Source: Gastracanthus pulcherrimus
Lineage: Eukaryota; Arthropoda; Insecta; Hymenoptera; Pteromalidae
DNA length: 64,000 bases
Direction: 5' to 3'
NCBI GenBank assembly: GCA_949152435.1
Contig: OX424576.1
Coordinates: forward strand, 53,536,536-53,600,535
Below, in pieces: positions 42,753-55,200 of this stretch (positions are counted from its first letter, which is position 1; each line of letters starts with the position of its first letter). Made by a program: the position numbers and the translations under genes. Under the pieces are notes generated by a model. That model was not told the DNA's origin, did not search any database, and saw nothing but the letters and a program-made list of their open reading frames with translations.

Positions 42753-43210
42753 TCATAACACTTCGAGCGCAGAAACGGTGTGCACCTGCCTGGAAGTGAT
42801 AGCGATCTGCTGAATGGTTCCCAAGGTCATGCTGTTGTCGTACGAGCGTGTGGACATGCCTGCAAAACTCTCGATGACGCAGGGGCAACGAGAATGATGT
42901 TGAGTAGGAGGCTTCTTGCGAGTTGCAGCTCAGGCAATCCCTGTTAAAAAATTGAAGCTGGATTTCAAGCTTGAAATTCAGCGATGAGCTTGAATCTGGT
43001 TTGATCGAACTTAAAATCCAGCTCGATTTCAAGCTCGAAATCAAACTCAAAAAATCCACCCTGATCGACCTACATTTCAAGTTTGATCAAGGTGGATTCA
43101 ACCTCATCGCTGAATTTCAAGTTCGATCGAGTCGGATTCAAACTCATCGCTGAATTTGAAGCTTGAGATTTAGCTTGATATTTTCAATAGGGGAACCTGC
43201 ACACGGCCTG
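42753..43210 (-). pseudogene. Unknown C-terminal coding remnant, copy B, and its MITE
   Basis: Counterpart of 35552-36062. The terminal exon is frameshifted by five extra bases (GATGT) near 42895. The MITE is at 42941-43190. Beyond it only about 20 bases survive before the palindromic block, compared with 78 in copy A. Confidence 0.45.
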
Positions 43211-43262
43211 CACCATTATTTACGTAAATATTTTCAGGGACTATATATATATATAAAATTTC

Positions 43263-43329
<67 letters not shown>

Positions 43330-44063
43330 TATATTCCACGTCGACCATGGAAGAAATTTTTTACATTTCGTTTTAAAATGTTTTTACTAGTTCAGAATAG
43401 TTAAAAAATGTATGCAAAAAAAATTTAGATCACAATACCCTAACTATGCAGAACTGTGGCTCTATTAAAAATAAAGTTTTTTTCAATTCTTAGAAACAGA
43501 GAAAACTTTAATCATTTTTAGCTCCAGATAGGTGCAATTTAGGTATTTACACATATACATTTTTATTATTTTTCTGTATATTTTTCTGTAAATTTTCTAT
43601 AGAATATGCTAGCACTTTTTTTAGGCCCTAATTACCACGTTTCTGATTGATTTATAAAAGATATACCGTTGTATAGTAATAAGAGCTTCAAAATGAGACC
43701 AGGTAGACCATGGACCGAGCTTATTAACCGAAGTAACAGAATTTTGAAGGAAATCTACATACAATTTGTATATCTATATATGAAGATTTCTTTTATAAAT
43801 GATATACCCTACATACATATAGATATATAAATTGTATGTAGATTTCTTTCAAAATGCTGTAACGTCAGTTATAAAGCTCGGTCCATGATCTACCTGCTCT
43901 CATTTTGAAGCTCTTATTACTACAAAATTTTGAGATTAAAATAAACTGCCGAAATTTTGTAAATAGCATATAACGGTATATCTTTTATAAACCAATCAGA
44001 AACGTGATAATTGGGGTCTGAAAAAAATGTCAGCATATTGTACAGAAAATTTACAGAAAAAAA

Positions 44064-44100
<37 letters not shown>

Positions 44101-44550
44101 TAAAAATTTAAATAAACTTTATTTTTAGGGTCACGGTTCTGCAAGATTTGGGTCTTATGAGCTAAAATTTTAATTACATGCTTTTTTCACTATTCTGAAC
44201 TAGTAAAAACATTTTCAGCGAAATGTAAAAAATTTCTTCACGGGTTTACGTGAAATATATATTATTATGAAATATTGAAATTCTTTAAGAATGAACTTTT
44301 ACTACAGTTTTTTTTATTAGTCTTGACGTTTCTTTCGTCTTTACAATACATTAGGAAAGTATAATACATTTTTAGGCCAATTTTTTATTTGAAAATTTTT
44401 ATATATAAAATTTTGAAATTTTAAATTTTACCTGAGATCTTACCAGAGATTTCGTGTGAGATTTTGAGTAAAAATTCATGAGGTTTTCGCATGATATTTC
44501 ACCTGAGATTTTTTGGTAGGGATATATATATTTTTGCATGATATTTCGCA

Positions 44551-44589
<39 letters not shown>

Positions 44590-44974
44590 CATGCGAAATA
44601 TCATGCAAAAACCTCATGAATTTTTACTCAAAATCTCACGCGAGATCTCTGATAGGATCTCAGGTGAGATTTAAAATTTCAAAATTTTATATATAAAAAT
44701 TTTCAAATAAAAATTGACCAAAAATGTATTATACTTTCCTGATGTATTGTAAAGACGAAAGAAACTTCAAGACTAATAAAAAAAACTGTAGTAAAAGTTC
44801 ATTCTGAACGAATTTCAATATTTCATTAAGTGTACATATAATAACATGAGATTTTGGTATGAGATCTCAGGTGAGAATCTTACTTGAGATTATTCAGTAG
44901 GAGTATGTGAATAATCATAATTAAAGTATAAAATTATAATTAAATTTAAATATTTACGTAAATAAATGGTATAT
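43210..44974. mobile_element. Composite of nested palindromes, copy B
   Basis: Counterpart of 36066-37769, with an additional (AT)n at 43265-43334 and (AT)n at 44067-44098 and 44549-44587. At 43972-44010 this copy keeps GGTATATCTTTTATAAACCAATCAGAAACGTG, the proper partner of the left arm near 43640; copy A has lost it. Confidence 0.75.
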
Positions 44975-45370
44975 ATGTGTTATTATTGTATGTATATATC
45001 TGCTGCGGATTCCCGGAAAAACAATTCAAGTCCATTTTTTTGAAAATTGAGTTTTAAGCGATTTTAATATCTTTATATAGTATATTTTCAGATAAAAGTG
45101 CACAAAATCAAGAAAGTGTAAAAATAAGTAGCCTTATCTACTATTTATGATTTTTTTTACATTAGTTCAAATGGAAAATAAAAATTTTAAGTATTAGTAT
45201 CTTCAAAACAGAAAAGTGGACATGTTGTTATTCTGCAAAACCATATATATATTACGTATTAACTTATTAATTTATTGTACAAAAATATTAAATATTTAAA
45301 GTATATAAATAAAAAATTACAAATATAAAATACAGTATTTTTATTATGATAAAATTATACATTTAATATA

Positions 45371-46685
<1,315 letters not shown>

Positions 46686-46926
46686 TGTGGCGCCCCCGGT
46701 TCATCGCCGCAAGCAGCGCCTCTGTCCTCGGGAGCTGTACTAGCTCAGCAGAGGCGGCCATCTTCGTGCTCGCTTCTCCCCCACCTCGAGGTGGCGATAA
46801 GCGAGTCAGAGCAGTATCGGCTTGGTTCTCGTGCCGCTCGCACGCTACGACCAAGCCCGCTCTGCGACCGCTGTACATACAATAAAGACCATATACTCGA
46901 CTTCTCGTCTTTAGGAACGATTCCCA
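46686..46926. mobile_element. Probable solo LTR (about 241 bp)
   Basis: A GC-rich segment, TGTGGCGCCCCCGGTTCATC to CGATTCCCA, interrupts a 205-bp repeat unit. The uninterrupted unit reads TCTAATAATTATATTAGTTA; here TCTAATAATTA precedes and AATTATATTAG follows, implying a 5-6 base target duplication (AATTA or ATTAT). TG and CA ends, AATAAAG near 46883 and the size fit an LTR of a gypsy-type element. No internal region is present. Confidence 0.75.
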
Positions 46927-47071
46927 AAATTATATTAGTTAATAAATAGGTTAGTTTTGATGTTTGAATAATACTAGAGTTTGTTTTACATTGTCTTCTG
47001 AAATCAAAAAGTTGCTAAGTGTAATAAATATTAAATAGACTTATTAGGTTTCTTTATTGATATTAGTATTG

Positions 47072-50002
47072 TAAGGCGTATGATTGATAGAGCAAACAGT
47101 GATATCTTAATTGAAATTCCTGTTAAGACGCCTGATCATTCAGCTGCAAATTTTGATAACAGTCTAGTAGATCATTTTCTTGTTGACAATGTTGGTTCCA
47201 TGATAAGTGAGTCATCAAATTTTATAGATATCAGACAGTGCGTCTACAGTTGGATCTGTTTATTCATCAGGTGTTTCTAATCCAGAGTCTACTTATTCGT
47301 GTGAATCAGATAGCATAGAAGATTTTGAAGAGCGACTTGCTTTAGCTTTTACAGACACTAATATGTCTCATCAGCAAATTAAAGCTGTCTTACAGAATAT
47401 TAAAACGCATCATTGTTTTGCAAGTTTACATGTTGATCCACGAACAATTTTGAATACTCCCAATTTTTCTACTCCTACTGTACAAGTAGCCGGTGGGGAG
47501 TACCTTCATTTAGGTGTTAGACAAGGTTTTCTTCGCATTCTTCAGTCAACTCCTCTAGATCTGATTCCTGATATTCTGCAAGTGGATTTTAGTACTGATG
47601 AGGCATCGCTGGATAAAGCAAGCAAAATTATTATGTGGCCCATTCAAATTAGAATAGCCAATATTCCAAATAGTGCTCCTGAGATTGTTGGTGTTTTTAA
47701 AGGTGTGAAAAAACCAACAAGTGCTTCAGAGTTTTTCAAACCAGTTGTTGATGAACTGTTAGCAGTATTACAAGATGGTGTAGAATTTAATGGGGAAAAT
47801 AAATTAGTACAATTAAGGTGTTTTATTGCTGATGCTCCTGCTCGAGCTTTTGTACTAAGGTAGTTGACCCTGTTCTCGATAGCTTAGTCACAGACTCAAC
47901 TTATTTCGCTATAAAAAATGCTTTAATTTTAAAAAAATTGAAATTTTTTGTTTTCAACTATTAATTAATATACTTATTTAGCAAATAACTCGAAAAAGAC
48001 GAAATTTTAACGTAATGTTTACTTCTAAATTCAATAAACCAAAAAATAATCCGAGGGAGCAGTTGTCGATAACCATTTTACGAGTCGGAGCAATTCTCGA
48101 TAGATGCAAAAGACCCAGTTCTCGATATACCAGCAAGCCCATTATTCAGGTTAGGTTCTAGGTTATGTCAAAACTTGATTGAATAACATACACATTTTGA
48201 TTATTATAATTACATAATTATTAATTAAAAGTAGTGCTTAAGTACTTTTAAGCATTGAAATAACATTTAAAGAAAAATTTATTTGTATTTTGTATATATT
48301 ATCTGACTATCGACAACTGGGTACGTACGCATAATTAAGACGGAGTTGTCGATATATGAATTAAAATAGTTATAAGTAAATAAATCAAAATTTAACTTTT
48401 TGATTACGCTTATTTTGTTGAATTTAAAGCTAATCTTGGCTTTATAGTTTTTTAAAACGTTCTATTTATTACAAAAATGTCACTTTAAAGTTTACTGTTT
48501 GTTACGGTCGTGATTAAGGAAACGTCGAGAAACTCATCAAATCTGAGAGTGCCAAGAAGTGTGAATTTCTATTTAACAAGTAGCGCTAACTGAGTTTTTA
48601 TAATTCAAAATATTTATTCAGTGATATATTCTTAATATAGAAATAATTTTCTCGTACCGAAAAATTGCTCAAAATATATCTAAAATCGTATTATTCCTTC
48701 GAGTTATCGACAACTGGGTACCTATCGAGAACCGGGTCCACTACCTTAGGTCATTGCGGGCACAATTCTGAAGCTCCCTGTTCCAGATGTTGTGTGCGAG
48801 GTAAATTCATTCGTCGTGGAGTGATGGCTTATCATGGTACTGATCATACACAACGAACTGATGAAGATTATTCCTCGAGAGTTGATTCTGATCATCATAA
48901 AGGAACAGAATGCTCTATTGGTGCTCTTGGTTTAAATCTTGTTTCAAGTACAGTGTTTGATTATATGCATTTAGCGTGTCTTGGTGTGAAGGAAAAAATT
49001 TTTCAGGGAATAGTTGACGGTAGGTTTTTAAAATCAGCTAAGCTATCTCCAGCTCATATAAAATTATTAAGTGATCGTATGGAACAAGTAAAGCAATACT
49101 GTCCCACAGATTTTGCTCGAAAACCTGTAAATGTTGAGAAGCATGGAAAATACAAAGCTACCAAACAGCGACAAATACTTTTGTATAGTGGCCCTGCAAT
49201 TTTTTATGGTTTGGTGAATTCAGCTTTTTATATGCACTTTCTATTGTTTCATATAGCCATGAGAATCCTCACAGATCCTGTATCTACTAATGAATCAGTC
49301 GATACAGCACAGCAATGTATGGAAATATTTGTAGAAAGATCAGTAGATGTTTATGGTGTTGAATTTTTGTCCTATAATACGCATGCTTTGTTACATCTTG
49401 CTGATGATGGAAGATCGTTTGGGGCTTTGGATTCTTTTTCTGCTTTTCCATACGAAAATAACATGACGTATTTTAGAAAATTATGCAGAAAACCCAATCA
49501 GCATTTACAACAGATTTCCAAAAGACGAGCTGAAAATTGTAAAGTCAATGTTGCAAAGCTTGTTAATAACGATTCTTTAAAATTCATTGGAAAACATTGC
49601 ACTGGTCCTAAACCTGCAATAAATAATTCCACATACACTCAATATAGAAAAGTAGTTTTTGGAGCATCTCAGGTATTATCGATCTTCCAATCGGATAATA
49701 CATTTATTCTTCAAGATTCATCAATATGTGTCGTTCAAATTATTATTCGATTTGCTAACAATGATTGCTATATTCTTGTCAAACGTTTCAGAAAAGTGGA
49801 AGATTTTTTCAATCTTCCTAATTGTCCTTCTTCATCATTCGGAGTTTTTCTTTGCTCCTCACTTTCTTCAGAAATTTCATTCATAAAATTTGAAGAAATA
49901 AAGAGTAAATGTTTTCGAATGCCGGATTGGTCAGAACTCCCTACAAAAGTTTGTTGCCCAGGATTATTTATTATTATTAAAATTTTGTCATCGAACCTGT
50001 AA
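47072..50002 (+). pseudogene. DUF4218-type (EnSpm-like) transposase, copy 1
   Basis: Coding similarity starts at 47072 (RRMIDRANSDILIEIP), where a 205-bp repeat ends abruptly. A one-base frameshift near 47230 moves it to the frame with ESDSIEDFEERLALAF, then VDFSTDEASLDKASKI and FIADAPARAFV. A MITE interrupts at 47859-48745. The same frame resumes with GHCGHNSEAPCSRC, VFDYMHLACLGVKEKIF, WKAT-type KATKQRQILLYSGPA, VYGVEFLSYNTHALLHL and LDSFSAFPYENNM, the DUF4218-like part, and a C-terminal domain ending SSNL. Order and motifs agree with copy 2 at 55.2 kb and with transposase-like proteins common in insects. I place it near the EnSpm/CACTA group from family knowledge; terminal repeats were not found. 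It is inactive. Confidence 0.8.
47859..48745. mobile_element. TTAA-type element inside transposase copy 1
   Basis: The ends GGTAGTTGACCCTGTTCTCG and CGAGAACCGGGTCCACTACC are inverted. Flanks are CTAA (47855-47858) and TTAG (48746-48749), one mismatch each from TTAA. Removing the element and one flank restores the transposase frame (GTA TTA GGT CAT). The interior repeats terminus-like words: TTCTCGATA at 47871, 48093 and 48120, and TCGACAACTGGGTAC at 48309 and 48707. At 887 bp it is the largest of the TTAA-type elements here; no coding capacity. Confidence 0.85.
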
Positions 50003-50774
50003 ATTTCGTAATATAATAAAAACAATTTTTATTACATTTTTTAAATTAATATTTACATTATTATTGTAAAAAATAAATTTTTAAATCGTAGTAAATTGAA
50101 TCATAAATAATAAATATATGTCAATAAAATTTTAATTTTGTTTTCATAAATTTAAACGCATAATTATAATAAAATAAATTATAACAAAAATAAAAAATAC
50201 AAAATTGTACATTAAGGCCAATACTTTTGTTGGGTAGTTTTGCTAGGTCAGTATTTTCTTCTACTATATTTATGTTTGAAAGCTACTTTTGAAAGATTAC
50301 TTTTGAATTCCCTAGTATGAATTACCCCTCTCCCAGTATGGACACCCATATGGGTATTGAGCCCCTACCATTAAATTGCAGATATCGTCGTAAATTGCGT
50401 CGTATTATCGTCGTTATTTTTTTTATAATATATTTATCGTCTCACTTTACCCTTTTGAAAGTTCTTGCAAAAACAATTGACAGGTAACTATATATATAAC
50501 TACAATAAGTTTTTGTGTTAATAGTAATGATCCCCGCACATCATGAAATATTTCTGAAGTATTATTGTAATATTTCATGAAATGTTTATAATCTTACAGA
50601 AATATTTCACTAAAAACTATTCCCGAAATATTGTTATGTCCGCCTACGAAATATTTCGTAAATGTTTCGTAAACGTAATATTTTCTGCAATATAAATGCA
50701 ATAATTCTGAAATATTTCAACGATCACATTTTTTTCTGAGGAATACATTACAAAATATTATAAAAATATTTCAG
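50003..50774. other. Non-coding, GAAATATTTC-rich
   Basis: AT-rich sequence after the transposase. From about 50520 the word GAAATATTTC and variants recur in many forms. No gene is seen. Confidence 0.45.
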
Positions 50775-51456
50775 AATTATTACTAGAAAAATTACATGAA
50801 ATATTTCTGAAAAATTTCTGAAATATTCCCAAGATCAAATGGCTTTACTGAATCTTTTGTGGAATATTTCAGAATTATTTTAGAAATATTAAGGTGGTTC
50901 CCTCGGACAAAATATTACCACACAAGATTTCTTTTATTTCAATTAATTTATTCATAATAATATAAAAGTCAATACATTATAAAATATGTTTGTGTAATGT
51001 AACAAAAAAAAAACTTTTTTATCGAAATTATGTTATTGCAAAACCATGTATCTTCGATTGAAAATCGTAACATGCTCGTGCATTATAATTTCTTTTATTT
51101 TTCATCCGATTTGAACTTTAAACCACTTATTTTGATCGTTAAACAATTTCAAATCAATTGTCCGTTGGAAATTAAAAAATTGGCAAAATCAGCAAAGTTA
51201 GAGCCTTAATTGTTATGGGTAAATTGTTAGTAATTAAATGTGAATAAATTCATAAATTCATTCACATTTACTTTAAATAATTGGCTCTAACTTTGATGAT
51301 TTGGCCGATTTTTTAATTTCCAACGGTTAATCGTTTTTAAATTGTTTAACGATTCAAATGAGTGGTTTAAAGTTCAAATCGGATGAAAAATAAAAGAAAT
51401 TAGAATATTGCCCTAATATCGGTTTATACTGCAGCTGTGGAACATCGTATTGCGAT
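50775..51456. repeat. Dispersed foldback repeat, second copy of 28491-29190
   Basis: Colinear with 28491-29190, including the palindrome with AACTTTAAACCACTTATTTT arms. Homology ends at TCGTATTGCGAT, immediately before the element starting at 51462. Confidence 0.8.
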
Positions 51457-51461
51457 CCCTG

Positions 51462-51971
51462 CCCTGCTCAAAAGATTCTATTGGGAATCGGGTACTTTCC
51501 GATACAAATTCCCGATTAAAACGGATTCATTTTATGTTAAATATTTATTGCGACGTGATATGTTTTAGTGAAAAAGGTTATTTTTGCAAAAGTTTTTGCG
51601 TTCTCCAGATATCATTCACTGTTCTTATATGAACCACTCTTTTAGTATTTTTAACTTATTTTTAGCAATTAGTAGCACTTTTTATAATATATGTTGAATG
51701 GGTTTGATTATTTTTTCAATAGGATAATGTCCCATTAAATGTACATTGTAAAAAACATTATTAATTATTAAAAATAAGTTAAAAATATGAAAAAAGTTGC
51801 TCATATAAGAACAACGAATAATATCTAGAGAACACATAAACTTTTGCAAAAATAACCATTTTCACATGAATATATCATGTGGCGATAAGTATTCAATATA
51901 AAATTAATCGGTTTTAATTGGAAATTTTTATGGGGAAATACCCTATTCTCAATAGAATCTTTTAGACAGGG
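51462..51971. mobile_element. Palindromic MITE with CCCTGCTCAAAAGATTCTAT ends
   Basis: The left end CCCTGCTCAAAAGATTCTAT and the right end ATAGAATCTTTTAGACAGGG are inverted. Arms of about 200 bp match through ATATCATTCACTGTTCTTAT and its inverse; the centre is near 51720. 510 bp, non-coding. Confidence 0.8.
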
Positions 51972-53400
51972 TGCCCAGAAAAATCTATTTAATCCTATTT
52001 GCAAATAGATAATAAGATTGAATACGAAATTAATGTCGGAAATCCCCCTATTTAGTCTTTTTAAGCAAGCATTGAAATAGGATTGAATAGATTTTTTATT
52101 TTAACCGTTAAAACGAATAGGATCAAATAGTTTAAACATTTCCAAATCTGTCGAATATAGGATTGAATACGCATATTTCAAATTCCAATACAAAAATTGT
52201 AAAATAGGGTTTAATAGAGATATAACAAACACAGTATAATATATCAGATTTAATTGTAGGCCAGTCTAAAAAGGAACAAATAATTGTTCGCAAAGAAAAA
52301 TGTATAGGATTAAATCGCTTCAGATATTTTTTGGTTTGAGACATATAGAATTAAATGGGATCATATTATATTTATACAGAAATTGTGAACAATTAATCAA
52401 TAGGAACAAATAAAGTTTTATCTGATTATATAAGAAATGAGGTTTAATAGGACAAATCCCGAAATGTAAATTAGTCCAAATGAGAAGATTGCTAATTGAA
52501 CTATATTGGATTGAATCGTTTCAGATTTTCTGGTTTGTAACATATACGATTAAACAGGATCATGTTATATTTATAGAAAAAATTCGTATGATTTACTAAT
52601 TGGATCAAATAAAATAGGACCTCAATTTATGAGAAATGAGGTTTAATAGGACAAATCCCGAAATGCAAATTAGTCCAAATGAGAAGATTGGTAATTGAAC
52701 TATATTGGATTGAATCGTTTCAGATTTTATGGTTTGTAACATATAGAATTAAACAGGATCATGTTCTGTTTATAGAAAAAATTCGTATGATTTACTAATT
52801 GGATCAAATAAAATTGTACATCATTTTATTAGAAATGAGGTTTAATAGGACAAATCCCGAAATTCAAATTAGTCCAAATCAGAACATTACTGATTGATCT
52901 GTATAGGAATAAATAGTTTAAAAATTTTTCGATTCGTGGTATATAGAATTAAATGGGATCATATTATATTTATACAGATATTCGTGAAAATTCATCAATA
53001 GGATCAAATAAAGTTTTATCTGATTATATAAGAAATGAGGTTTAATAGGACAAATCCCGAAATGTAAATTAGTCTAAATGAGGAGATTGCTAATTGAACT
53101 ATATTGGATTAAATCGTTTCACAATTTGTTGGGTTATGACATATAGGATTAAACAGGATTACTAACTAATTGTAGCACTTATTACACTTTACTAATTGTC
53201 TCAAATAAAGTTTCACCTTATTTTATAGGAAATGGGGTTTAATGGGATAAATCCTTAAATTCAAATGAGTCTAAATCAGGTGATTACTGAACTATAGGGG
53301 ATTGAATCCTTTCAAGATTTTCTGGTTTGTGGCATACAGGATTAAACAGGATCATATTGTATTTTACCAGGCATTCTTAAAAAGTTTTTGATATGATTAT
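51972..53400. repeat. 199-bp tandem repeat, AATAGGA-rich
   Basis: GAAATGAGGTTTAATAGGAC starts at 52434, 52633, 52832 and 53032, with a diverged fifth at 53229, giving a period of about 199 bp. Units share AAATTAGTCCAAATGAGAAG, ATTGAACTATATTGGATTGA and ATTAAACAGGATCATGTT. The words AATAGGA and GATCAAATA relate it to 5.9-7.1 kb and 58.4-59.5 kb. The array starts with TGCCCAGAAAAATCTATTTAA directly after the previous MITE. Confidence 0.85.
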
Positions 53401-54368
53401 GTCAAATTATATCCGATTTTTAATTAAATGTGACACGAAAGTCGAATAATTACAATAAATATCTGAATGTTATTTTAGAACATATTTATATTAAAAATCA
53501 ATTTTTTTACATTATATTTAAATAGTGTCTATTTTACATATCTTAATACATAATTAATAAAATAAAAAATATGCATAAATTCTTCTTCGAAGATTTTTTT
53601 CATTTTTATTATAAATGTAAATTAAAAAAATGTAGATACTTGCAGAAAGTACTTGCATATGTTAGTAATAAAGTGTAAAGTTTTATTTATTAAAACTTTT
53701 TGTTGAAGCTATAGTTCCTCTTAATTCCCAGCACTGAAATAAAAAATTATAATATTTTTAATTACTATAAAACAATATACATTATTATATTATATAGAGA
53801 GAGTGGAACGCGAGTACAATGAACAAAAATTTTATCAATTTGGTTATCTTTCCAACATTCAATTTTTTTGCACATGAAAATATCGAAATAGAAATCGAAA
53901 ATTCGATATACCTACCGCGATTTGATATTTGATCGCGTTGGATTTTAATATATATGTTCGTGTAGGTTAGCCACGGGCTTCTCAATTCCGATGACTCACT
54001 CGGAAGGATTTCGTCTGAGCAGGAGTAAAGGTGAATAAGCGGGGTAGACGTGATTGGCGTATATGACTAGCGTTTATTTTGTATGTACAAATTTACATGA
54101 GTGGTCAATAACCAGAGAAAAAACGATATAAAGTTAGAGACGATATGCATAATCGTCATCCACAAACACAACGAAAGTGGCAAACTGTAATGGAAATGGG
54201 TAATTATAAAAATTTTAATTCAAGGCATTTTCTAAAGTCCTTAAATGTAAATATTATCCTTAGACAAGGAGGTAAAAAAACTGTAATAAACGGTTTTTTT
54301 GATAATTGGGTAGAATACTGTTTTTTAGTTAACATTGTATTCTTGTAGATCATGGTATAGTTTCTACA
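53401..54368. other. No recognised gene; small GC-richer patch
   Basis: AT-rich. 53960-54060 (GGTTAGCCACGGGCTTCTCA to GGGGTAGACGTGATTGGCG) is richer in GC and may be part of an old LTR or exon, but nothing supports either. Short open frames elsewhere are not convincing. Confidence 0.4.
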
Positions 54369-54603
54369 CAGAGAGAATTTTCTGATAAAAATTACCGTAA
54401 AAATCATTGTAAACGTGGGACATTCTGACTTCATGGGAAAAAATACCCTACTGAACGGTAAAATTTACCGTGCTGAATGGTAAAATTTATAATGTATAAC
54501 GTTAATTTTTACCGTTTAGTAGGGTAATTTCCCCCCTGAAGACAGAATATCCCACGTTTACAATGATTTTCACGGTAATTTTTATCAGAAAATTCTCTCT
54601 CTG
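54369..54603. mobile_element. MITE with CAGAGAGAATTTTCTGATAA ends
   Basis: The left end CAGAGAGAATTTTCTGATAA and the right end TTATCAGAAAATTCTCTCTCTG are inverted. Arms continue through ATTACCGT, CATTGTAAACGTGGGA and ACCGTTYAGTAGGGTA to a loop near 54490. TA flanks both sides within a few bases. 235 bp, non-coding. Confidence 0.8.
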
Positions 54604-55200
54604 TATGTAAACTTTTCGAATTTTTACGATATCTTCAAAATTGAAAAAGTTATAGTTAAATCTTTGAAAATGTTATAACGTTACTCCGGTCGGTACCTAT
54701 GATGTTTTAACGTTGTGCTCTTTTTTAATTTCAAAAAGCAATACACTTCGGCTTAGATTCTCTACCATTTGCACAAGTACCGATCAAAAAATAAATTTTT
54801 TTTTCCCTATCGTCATAAATAAAATCTGACTGAAATTTTAAAACGAGAAATTCAAAATGTTTGTAAAGTCTACAAAAAAAAACAGTATGCTCATGGAGAA
54901 ATATTTGCTAAACTAGTAAATTTGTTAAACATGCATGGAGTACAATTTGTTAAACTTTCGTATGATTTTTTGTCCTATATTTAGCGAAATTCCTGTCTTA
55001 ATTAGTATGAAAAATTACTTTTATTATTATTACCTTATTTGTTAAATAAATACGTTATTTGTTAAAAAAACTCTCAAAAAAATGTTTTTCTTCTATTAAA
55101 CGAACATTGAAATATTTTTAATAAAGTCTAGTATTAAAGTGACTAGTAGCGATTTTATATGAACTATTTTTTATAGGACAAAAGTATTTGTAGGAGAATA
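54604..55200. other. 5' flank of transposase copy 2, non-coding
   Basis: AT-rich, with no clear terminal repeat for the transposon. Confidence 0.4.
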
